Below are positions 34,979 to 42,320 of a stretch of DNA of 64,000 nucleotides, one piece after another. Where the stretch lies: contig NZ_JACJRQ010000003.1 in assembly GCF_014697355.1 (NCBI RefSeq), positions 186,001-250,000 of the forward strand, written 5' to 3'. The notes under the pieces are model-generated. The model had not been told where the DNA came from. It did no database searches and saw only the letters and a program-made list of their open reading frames with translations. Made by a program: the position numbers and the translations under genes. The stretch comes from Nostoc calcicola FACHB-3891 (lineage in GTDB: Bacteria > Cyanobacteriota > Cyanobacteriia > Cyanobacteriales > Nostocaceae). Each line of letters starts with the position of its first letter. Position 1 is the first letter of the stretch.

Positions 34979-35004
34979 TAAGGCTTGCGATATCTGTGAA
35001 GGAA

Positions 35005-35036
35005 GGCGTTGCTAAATTGCAACGCCAATTTTTTAC
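35005..35036 (+). terminator. Rho-independent terminator between precursor and YcaO genes
   Basis: A perfect 8-bp GC-rich stem GGCGTTGC/GCAACGCC (35005-35012 and 35019-35026) with a TAAATT loop is followed by AATTTTTT. The structure is a standard intrinsic terminator on the plus strand. It would separate the precursor transcript from the YcaO-TfuA transcript, or allow partial read-through. Confidence 0.8.
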
Positions 35037-35155
35037 AGGCGTAACTATAATGTAATGTGTCGTGTGCTTAATACAACACATTAATAAATACTTAGATGCG
35101 CTCAAGCGAGAGTATTTATTATTACTCTCATTAACAGTTGGAAAAAAATAAGCGA

Positions 35156-36340
35156 ATGTGGCAAACTCTGAATGCTCCTAAGCTAAATCTTGATGGCACG
35201 TTTCGGACAGAAGAACCTAATTCTACTTGGGAGAAGCTACAAGAATTTCTGGCTGCTTTTGGCATCACGCGTGTTGCAGACATTACTGGTCTTGACTGCA
35301 TTGGTATTCCTGTTGCTCAAGCGATTCGTCCTAACGGAAAAGCCTTTTCTGGTTCTCAAGGGAAGGGAATTTCACTTCTACTGGCGATGATCTCAGCGGT
35401 GATGGAATCTGTGGAGTCTTATCATGCAGAAAACCTCCCCCAACCAGAGATGGTTGCCTCTTATGAGGAAGTCTGCCAACATCACCAGGCAATCGATCCT
35501 GGCGTTTTAGAGCCAGGTAAGCGATCGCAATCCTATCATCCTGCTAGATTGCTAGATTGGATTTGTGGAACCGATTTATTTACGGGCGAACCTGTTTACG
35601 TACCACAGGCATATCTTGATTTAGACACCACAACTGAAAAACGTGATACTCATCTGTTCAGTACTTCTAGCAATGGACTAGCATCAGGAAACCATTTACT
35701 AGAAGCGATCGCTCATGGATTGTTTGAAGTCATTGAGCGCGAGGCTGAGTGGCGTTGGTGGCGCTTACCTCTGGAGGAACGGATTAACTGTTTGGTTGAT
35801 AGTCAAACCATCCAGTCTCCGCTGTTGCAATCCTTACTCCATCAAGTTAAACTTGGCGGGGCGACAGCCGTAATTACTGACTTAAGCTCGACTGTAGGAA
35901 TACCTACCTATAAATGCTTGATTAGCGATCGGGAAAACTGGCATGGACGACCAACAGCAGCAGGGTGGGGATGCCACAGTTCCAAAGAAATTGCCCTAGC
36001 ACGGGCGATTACTGAAGCGGCTCAATCACGAGTAACGGTGATTGCGGGTAGCCGAGATGACATTCATCCAGATAGTTATGCCCTTGGACGCATCAGGATG
36101 CCAGGTAGCCCAGCGATGAAGTCTAGCGGCAAAAGACCGATCGCCACCCTGATTGATTTTGAAACTCAGCCTGAGCTAGCCTTTACCCCAACGTTTGCAG
36201 AAGAAATTCAACAAATTCTCAGTTGTTTGAGTACTCAGGGATTTAAGCAAGCTGTGTTTGTCAATCATACGCGACCGGAGTATGGTATTCCAGTGGTGCA
36301 TGTGACTGTACCAGGTATGCATCTCCCTTCGTCTTTGTGA
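35156..36340 (+). CDS. YcaO-family cyclodehydratase/thioamidase
   Basis: The 394-residue protein is a YcaO ATP-binding enzyme. Typical segments are GSQGKGISLLLAMISAVMES plus YHAE (first helix with nucleotide ligands), SSNGLASGNHLLEAIAHGLF plus EVIEREAEW, and GWGCHSSKEIALARAITEAA plus QSR. YcaO proteins use ATP to activate a backbone amide, producing azolines with an E1-like or ocin-ThiF partner, or thioamides with TfuA. Both kinds of partner are present here (TfuA at 36337, E1-like domain at 46076). The C terminus lacks the PxPxP tail of azoline-forming enzymes. I choose the ATG at 35156; a TTG at 35138 in frame would add six residues. The stop overlaps the TfuA start by 4 bp. Confidence 0.9.
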   Translation: MWQTLNAPKLNLDGTFRTEEPNSTWEKLQEFLAAFGITRVADITGLDCIGIPVAQAIRPNGKAFSGSQGKGISLLLAMISAVMESVESYHAENLPQPEMVASYEEVCQHHQAIDPGVLEPGKRSQSYHPARLLDWICGTDLFTGEPVYVPQAYLDLDTTTEKRDTHLFSTSSNGLASGNHLLEAIAHGLFEVIEREAEWRWWRLPLEERINCLVDSQTIQSPLLQSLLHQVKLGGATAVITDLSSTVGIPTYKCLISDRENWHGRPTAAGWGCHSSKEIALARAITEAAQSRVTVIAGSRDDIHPDSYALGRIRMPGSPAMKSSGKRPIATLIDFETQPELAFTPTFAEEIQQILSCLSTQGFKQAVFVNHTRPEYGIPVVHVTVPGMHLPSSL

Positions 36341-38031
36341 AATTCAATATGCACTTGAATTCTTTGGAACCTAGTCAAATTCTGATCTTTCTTGGCCCCA
36401 CCCTAGCCGTTACCCAAGCGAGTCAAATTTTACCAGCCTGTTACCTCGATCCTGTTCGTTGTGGTGATATTCTTGCCTGTCTGCGGTTACAGCCGCGTGT
36501 AATTGCCATTATTGACGGTTTTTTTGACCGCAGCGCTTCAGTTTGGCATAAGGAGATTCTCTGGGCATTAGAAGCAGGAGTGCGAGTATTTGGGGCAAGT
36601 AGCATGGGTGCGCTTCGAGCCGCTGAACTGGAAGCCTTTGGTATGGAGGGATTTGGAGCTATATTTGCAGCCTACCGAGACAGACAGTACATCGGGGATG
36701 ATGAAGTGGCAATTTTACATAGCAACCCTCAATCCGAGTTCCAACCCTTAACTGATGCCTTAGTAAACATCCGCGCTACAGTTCAGCTGGCGGTAGACAA
36801 AAATATTATTGATGTAGCGATCGCTAATTTAATTATCACTTGTGCAAAACGGCAGTTCTTCACTCAACGACATTTGAGCCAAGCAGTGGCTGATGCAGAG
36901 GTACAGGGGGGCGATCGCCAGGTTTTAGACCAGTTTTGGCAATTTGTCCAAAATGGCGGCTATGTGGATCAAAAACAGTTAGATGCTGTCGGACTGCTGA
37001 AACATCTGGCCGCTATGGTTGGAGAAAGTGGTGGTACTGCTGCTAATCAGCAAGTAAAGTTTCAACTCAACAAGTCCATTTTCATAGAGGAACTTCAGGC
37101 TAGAGTTGCAATTCGTCCCTTACGAACAGCATATTCCTGGTTGCCTCTGACTGAAAAATTAAGCCAAGAAGCCCGATTTCTGGGCAGGGTTTACATTCAA
37201 TTGCGTAATCTCGCTGGGCTAATTCGTTGGTGTGATGCTGTAGCCCAACAACAGAACTTGCAACCCTTGGAGGCTGATTTAACTGATGTTTACAGTTCTC
37301 ATGTTAATGAACTAGAGTTAGACGTGGATGCCTCAGCAATACCAGTTTTAGTTGAACGTTTGAGTCGGATTCAAGCATTGCTCAAACTTCATAGTGCAGA
37401 CGATACTTTTGCCAAAAAAGTTGAGCAATTGTATCAATTTGTCTTGATAATTGTTGGTAAGGATATCTCCTCAGTTGAGCAACAGACAATTAACGCAGAT
37501 GCAGATATTGTAACTGCATTAGCGAGTTGTGAACGTAGATTGTATCGTCAGGTTGCTATTCTCTGGGCTTTAGCCGAACAGACAAACAGCCAATCAAAAG
37601 CGAGTTTGAGAAGCAGCATTACTCAAAAAATTACGCAACATTTTTTCCAAGAAAGGGGAGTTACTAACGAGGCTGAATTTCCGGCTTGGCTATCGAGCAA
37701 TTCCTTCACTCCAGGGGAATTTTCTGAGATGATGGAAGCGATCGCGCGGCTAGAAGGATTTGTCAATGTACCCCGATGGTGGGGGCGAGGCATGAGCAAC
37801 TATTTCTCAGTCACTGAGTGCTTTCTTCCCGATGCCTTAAGGCTGTCTGGGTTTTATTCAATTTTAAGCAAAAAATTTCAGTTCTCTGAACAAACACAAA
37901 GCTGGGAAACCGATCTGAAAAACTGGTGTCAGTTAAATGCCTTTCCCCAGGCATGTAACATTACTCAAGTGGCTTTTTGGCTAGATTTTAGCGAACCAGA
38001 AGAATTTGTGAAAGAACTAAGTGTAAGGTAG
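36337..38031 (+). CDS. TfuA-like protein with long unique C-terminal region
   Basis: Residues 12-135 are a clear TfuA core (PF07812): ILIFLGPTLAVTQA, then DGFFDRSASVWHKEILWALE, GVRVFGASSMGALRAAELEA and GDDEVAILH. TfuA partners YcaO enzymes in trifolitoxin production and in peptide thioamidation, where it is thought to supply sulfur or allosterically help YcaO. The remaining 430 residues are mostly helical, without a known domain, and end in a Trp/Phe-rich stretch (WWGRGMSNYFSVTECF). Translation starts at GTG within the GTGA overlap with the YcaO stop, so the two are coupled; an internal ATG at 36349 is an alternative. At 564 residues it is long for the family. Confidence 0.88.
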   Translation: MKFNMHLNSLEPSQILIFLGPTLAVTQASQILPACYLDPVRCGDILACLRLQPRVIAIIDGFFDRSASVWHKEILWALEAGVRVFGASSMGALRAAELEAFGMEGFGAIFAAYRDRQYIGDDEVAILHSNPQSEFQPLTDALVNIRATVQLAVDKNIIDVAIANLIITCAKRQFFTQRHLSQAVADAEVQGGDRQVLDQFWQFVQNGGYVDQKQLDAVGLLKHLAAMVGESGGTAANQQVKFQLNKSIFIEELQARVAIRPLRTAYSWLPLTEKLSQEARFLGRVYIQLRNLAGLIRWCDAVAQQQNLQPLEADLTDVYSSHVNELELDVDASAIPVLVERLSRIQALLKLHSADDTFAKKVEQLYQFVLIIVGKDISSVEQQTINADADIVTALASCERRLYRQVAILWALAEQTNSQSKASLRSSITQKITQHFFQERGVTNEAEFPAWLSSNSFTPGEFSEMMEAIARLEGFVNVPRWWGRGMSNYFSVTECFLPDALRLSGFYSILSKKFQFSEQTQSWETDLKNWCQLNAFPQACNITQVAFWLDFSEPEEFVKELSVR

Positions 38032-38320
38032 GAGGCAGAGGAGCAGAAGGGAAAAGTCTGAACAGCAACGGTTTTCTTTGGTTGAAATTTTAGCGAAACA
38101 GAATTCTGTTACTAGCCCTGGCGATTAGAAGTCGCGGCTGCACGAGACTTTACCCTCTGGAATTTTTGCATAAATATTTTTTTCTCACGCAAAGGCGCAA
38201 AGGCGCAAAGAAGAAGACAAAAATAAGGGCTTTTGCAAGAGGTTTACTGACATGGGTTCAAAACCTTGATTCTGAATTGGTGAATTCTTCTTTAAATTGT
38301 TTATCTAGGGAACTCGAAAA

Positions 38321-39538
38321 ATGTTTAGCAGTAATTTTGATTTTGAGAAATTAATTCAGCCTATTGATACCGAAACTTTTTTTAAAGAATACTGGGAGCA
38401 GCAGTGCCTTGTTGTTTCACGAAAAGAAACAGATTACTATTCAGGTCTGTTTTCCATGAAGGATGTTGACTCGCTCATTCGTTTTAGTGGTATTCGCTAT
38501 TCTGACTTTAATGTATCGAAAGTGGCAGATGATTTTTCCAATCAAGGGAATAAATTAGGGGGGAAAGGCTCTATCGATCCCAATGCATCTCCTAGTATTT
38601 ATCAATTTTATGATGCCTATAATCAAGGCAATACTTTGTGTATATTTCATCTACAACAGCACTGGGAAGCGATCGCCACACTTTGCAGAAATCTGGAACA
38701 ATATCTTAATCATCCAGCGAATGTCAATCTTTACCTGACCCCTAAAACTGCTCAAGGATTTCCTCCCCACTTTGATACACACGATGTTTTCGTTCTCCAG
38801 CTTTCGGGAACTAAACTCTGGCGCACCTATGATTCCTACTGGGATTTGCCAATGCCTGAAGATGCTCAACGATTACCACAAGAAGTATTACGGGAGCAAC
38901 TGAAGGCACCTAATCATGAAGTTGAACTCAAGCCAGGTGACATGTTATATATCCCGCGTGGTTTTGTGCATGAAGCCAAGACGTTGGATACTTCCTCACT
39001 TCATATCACCGTCGGTATCCCTGTTTATCGCTGGGTTGACTTGATTCAGAAAGCTCTGACATCGATTGTGCAGCAAAATGTTGAATTTCGCAAAGCAGTT
39101 CCCGTTAGCTTTGTGCGTGACGATGATGCCAGGACGCAGACCAAAAATCAATTGAAAGATTTACTCAAAACCTTCGCTAGTAGCGTTGATATTGATGATG
39201 CGGTTGAACGACTGACTATTAAGTTCATTGGCTCGCTGTCTCCACTAGCAGATAGCCATTTCAGTAAATTGGACGACTTACAACAGATTGACTTGGATAC
39301 TCACGTTGTCAAACGCCAAGGAATGATTTGCACAACCGTCAGAAAAGGGGATGTGGTGATGATTCAATTTCCCCAAAACAGAGTTGAAGGACCAGCCTAT
39401 GTCGAGCCAGCTTTCCGCTTCATTGCTGAGTCAGAAGCCGCATTTCCCATCAAATCGCTGCCCGATTTTGCCAGCGACAATAGCAAGATCGTATTAGTAC
39501 GCCGTTTGCTCAAAGAAGGATTGTTAACGATTGTTTGA
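38321..39538 (+). CDS. JmjC/cupin_4-type oxygenase (ribosomal-oxygenase-like)
   Basis: This 405-residue protein resembles the YcfD/ROXA class of JmjC hydroxylases. It has FFKEYWEQQCLVVSRKE at the start, GFPPHFDTHDVFVLQLSGTK plus LWRTY with metal ligands H150 and D152, and LYIPRGFVHEA with H217. The family hydroxylates arginine or histidine side chains of ribosomal proteins in bacteria; RiPP clusters carry related members that act on peptides. It lies 290 bp after the TfuA gene on the same strand, with an AGGGAA ribosome site before the ATG. It differs from the cupin_8 protein at 32258, so the cluster has two distinct oxygenase types. The target residue in the core is unknown. Confidence 0.85.
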   Translation: MFSSNFDFEKLIQPIDTETFFKEYWEQQCLVVSRKETDYYSGLFSMKDVDSLIRFSGIRYSDFNVSKVADDFSNQGNKLGGKGSIDPNASPSIYQFYDAYNQGNTLCIFHLQQHWEAIATLCRNLEQYLNHPANVNLYLTPKTAQGFPPHFDTHDVFVLQLSGTKLWRTYDSYWDLPMPEDAQRLPQEVLREQLKAPNHEVELKPGDMLYIPRGFVHEAKTLDTSSLHITVGIPVYRWVDLIQKALTSIVQQNVEFRKAVPVSFVRDDDARTQTKNQLKDLLKTFASSVDIDDAVERLTIKFIGSLSPLADSHFSKLDDLQQIDLDTHVVKRQGMICTTVRKGDVVMIQFPQNRVEGPAYVEPAFRFIAESEAAFPIKSLPDFASDNSKIVLVRRLLKEGLLTIV

Positions 39539-39875
39539 AAAGAAAAGGGGAAAGAAAAAACCTTTACCCTTTACCCTTTACCCTTTTCCCAAAACCTAAT
39601 TCCAATTTAAAAATGCACAAAGCGAGCAGCATTGAGACTACTTGTGTGTACACCGTAGCCAATACATACGGGGAGGGTTAGGGTGAGATAAAACTTTTGT
39701 TAATCAGCTATTTCAACGTGAGTTCGATGAGTACTGTTTTAACCTCACCCCCAACCCCTCTCCTACGAGGAGAGGGGAGCAAAACCTTGATTTTTCTTGC
39801 TCCTCCCTCGCCTTTTAGGAGAGGGAGGTTGGGAGGGTGAGGTTTGTCGAACTCACGTTATTTCAGACTTGTTGA

Positions 39876-40192
39876 CACGCTGAATCAACAAATGCGATCG
39901 CCGAATCAACAAATGAGTTCGCCGAAATAACAAATGAGTTCGCCGAATCAACAAATGAGTTCGCCGAAATAACAAATGAGTTCGCCGAATCAACAAATGA
40001 GTTCGCCGAATCAACAAATGCGTTCGCCAAATTAACAAATGAGTTCGCCGAAATAACAAATGCCATCGCCGAAATAACAAATGCGTTCGCTGAAATAACA
40101 AATGAGTTCGCCGAAATAACAAATGCGTTCGCCGAAATAACAAATGCGTTCGCCGAAATAACAAATGAGTTCGCCGAATCAACAAATGCGTA
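39876..40192. repeat. 21-nt tandem repeat array, about 15 units
   Basis: The unit is GAGTTCGCCGAAATAACAAA plus T, with the variants GCGTTCGCC, GCGATCGCC and AATCAACAAAT. About 15 units follow without interruption. As 21 is a multiple of three, all frames stay open on the minus strand and give heptad-type nonsense (LFRRTHL or SANSFVI repeats) without a credible start or ribosome site. I regard it as non-coding tandem DNA. Confidence 0.85.
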
Positions 40193-40412
40193 GGCGTAGG
40201 CGTAGCCCATCGGTGAGATTTTTAGATAAAGTGCTTTTTGTCAATCAGTTAAAATACTTAAAATATAGCGGTTCTCAATTGCACGAAATACAGACCTAAC
40301 CCCCAGCCCCTTCCCTACAAGGGAAGGGGAGTAAGATTCAAAGCCTCTCCCCTTGTAGGGGAGAGGTTTGGAGAGAGGTCAAAGTGTATTGCATCCAAAC
40401 GAAAAGCGCTAT

Positions 40413-40530
40413 AGACTTCTTGCATAAGTCGGGGAAGGGGAAAGGGGGAAAGGTTTGGTATTTTCCCTTTCCCCAATAAAGATGAGTCCCTTTTCCCACC
40501 TCTTGCAAAAGTGCTTTTTGCAAGAGGTCT
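40413..40530. repeat. Miniature inverted-repeat element, AGACCTCTTGCA family
   Basis: The left end AGACTTCTTGCATAAGTC (one mismatch to the family) faces the right end TGCAAGAGGTCT. The 118-bp interior has GGGGAAGGGGAAAGGGGG, TTTGGTATTTTCCCTTTCCC and CAAAAGTGCTTTTTGCAAG. It is closely related to the 117-bp copy at 59168-59284. Confidence 0.75.
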
Positions 40531-40708
40531 AATATCCTTAATAATAATAATCGTGTATGGGTAGACGGGGAGGAGGCGATCGCATCTAATAAAACTAATT
40601 CCAGTTGCTTGAATAAAGTAGTATTACATCTATACTACTAATCAACAATATTTACTGTATAATTTGCTCTGACGCTATTCATAAAAAACTATATTTTCGG
40701 TAATAAAT

Positions 40709-42319
40709 ATGATAGAGTTTGCCGCAATTACTTCAGGGATTACTCCCATAATTAAAAAATATGCTCCTCAAGCTGGTCAATTAATCATTAAACAAGCTCA
40801 AAAAAACGAAGCTGTTATCAAAATTCTAAAGGAATTAGGACTCAACCCTACCCAAATTCCTGATGATGTTGATACTGTTTATGTTTACGCTCTGGTAAGG
40901 TATGGTGTGTTTAAACCTGAAGCAATTTTAAACCTGTTTAAAGAGAAAGTAATTAAAGATTATTTTTGGGATGCTTACAGTTCTAATGCTCCCTTTCAGT
41001 TCGTAGAAGGTATAAAAAAATTTCTTAATAAAAATAGCGAACTCAAAACTCAGATAAAGAATTCTCAAATTGCATTTTTGGTTGAATTAGACGAGTTTTT
41101 GGGTGAATTAGAAGAATTTGGGGAAGCTTTTATTGCAGTTGCTAAACAAACAAGTTCTTTAAAATTTCAGCCTTATCCAGATTGGGATTTAGATGTTTAT
41201 CCCAAAGAGTTTAAAGCCTTAATGTTTGAAAAAACTCGCTTATTTTGCGGTCGTGATTTTGTTTTCAATGCTATTCAAGAATTCTTTACAAATAAAGCCA
41301 AGGGTTATTTTAGTGTGATTGGGGATGCAGGGATGGGTAAAAGTGCGATCGCTGCTAAATACGTTTTAGCTACTAAATACCCTTGTTATTTTAATGTTTT
41401 CGCAGAAGGACGCAACAAACCAGAAAAGTTTTTAGACAGTATCCGTAAACAGTTAATTAAGCGTTGTTCTCTCCAAAATGCAGACAACGCTGATTTAAGA
41501 ACTTTACTCCAAAAAGCCAGTGAAGAACTAAAAGGACAAAAACTTGTAATTGTTGTTGATGCACTAGATGAAGTAGAACAAGAAGGAAATGGTAATCTTT
41601 TAGATTTACCACAAAATATTCCTGATGGAGTCTATTTTTTACTAACCAGACGACCTTATAATCCAGAAACAAAACGTTTAACTTTGTCTCCAGATACTCC
41701 TGTAGATGAATTGGATTTAAGAAAAGACAAATATAAAAATTTTAGTGCAGAAGATGTGAAAGATTATCTGCACCTATTTCTCAGTGCTGATAAAGACTAT
41801 AAAGATAAATTGAGAAAATGGATTACAGACCGCAATATTGCTGAAGATAACTTTATTGAACAAGTTGCAGCTAAAAGCGAAAATAATTTTATGTATTTGC
41901 GTTATGTATTACCTTGGATTGCTGAAGGGGAATATAGTGATTTGACCTTACAGGGATTACCACAAGGTCTGAAAGATTATTATAAAGTTCATTGGCTGCG
42001 GATGGATATGGAAAATGAATCTAATGAAATGAAAGTGAAAATCTTGTATATGTTAGTAGAAAGAGGTGAACCTATATCTTTAAAGATGATTGCAGAAATT
42101 CTCGATCGAGATGAATATGATGTGAAATTAGTTTTAAATGATTGGGTGGAATATGTAACACCAAAAGTTAATAAAAATAAAAAAACAACTTATTATAGTA
42201 TTTATCATCGAAGTTTTCTAGAATTTCTCCAAGAACAAGACAAACTAGCTAAAGGTCGAAGATTATTTAAAGAAGTTAATCAACGTATAGCTGATTACTT
42301 GGCACGAGGGATTGCATAA
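40709..42319 (+). CDS. STAND/NACHT-type NTPase, first gene of a WD40 operon
   Basis: The 536-residue protein has an N-terminal helical region (1-165) with no known family and possibly an effector-associated domain. A P-loop NTPase domain follows with Walker A VIGDAGMGKSAIA (about 205-217), Walker B KLVIVVDALDE (about 285) and the STAND sensor FLLTRRPYN. A winged-helix-like end follows (ISLKMIAEILDRDEYDVKLV, YSIYHRSFLEFLQEQD). The winged-helix end is shared with the third gene of the operon. STAND proteins are signalling switches that oligomerise on ligand detection; many act in antiphage defence. In this case the sensor part is a separate protein, the WD40 gene 1 bp downstream. Confidence 0.8.
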   Translation: MIEFAAITSGITPIIKKYAPQAGQLIIKQAQKNEAVIKILKELGLNPTQIPDDVDTVYVYALVRYGVFKPEAILNLFKEKVIKDYFWDAYSSNAPFQFVEGIKKFLNKNSELKTQIKNSQIAFLVELDEFLGELEEFGEAFIAVAKQTSSLKFQPYPDWDLDVYPKEFKALMFEKTRLFCGRDFVFNAIQEFFTNKAKGYFSVIGDAGMGKSAIAAKYVLATKYPCYFNVFAEGRNKPEKFLDSIRKQLIKRCSLQNADNADLRTLLQKASEELKGQKLVIVVDALDEVEQEGNGNLLDLPQNIPDGVYFLLTRRPYNPETKRLTLSPDTPVDELDLRKDKYKNFSAEDVKDYLHLFLSADKDYKDKLRKWITDRNIAEDNFIEQVAAKSENNFMYLRYVLPWIAEGEYSDLTLQGLPQGLKDYYKVHWLRMDMENESNEMKVKILYMLVERGEPISLKMIAEILDRDEYDVKLVLNDWVEYVTPKVNKNKKTTYYSIYHRSFLEFLQEQDKLAKGRRLFKEVNQRIADYLARGIA

Positions 42320-42320
42320 A

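Larger units (their letters stand above)
39539..40708. other. Repeat-filled intergenic region
   Basis: No gene is supported in 1.17 kb. Contents in order: low-complexity CTTTACCCTTTACCC (39555-39590), one end of a CTTGTGTGTACACCGTAG palindromic family (39643-39658), a region with CCCCAACCCCTCTCC and its partial complement (39745-39840), the 21-nt tandem array (39876-40192), a CCCTTCCCTACAAGGGAAGG hairpin region (about 40300-40380), and an AGACCTCTTGCA element (40413-40530). The last 170 bp should include the promoter for the STAND operon. Confidence 0.65.

Noticed and set aside
39853..40210. Two overlapping heptad-repeat reading frames (LFRRTHL and SANSFVI types)
   Set aside because: A 21-nt tandem array leaves all frames open; no ribosome site, no non-repeat domain and implausible composition.
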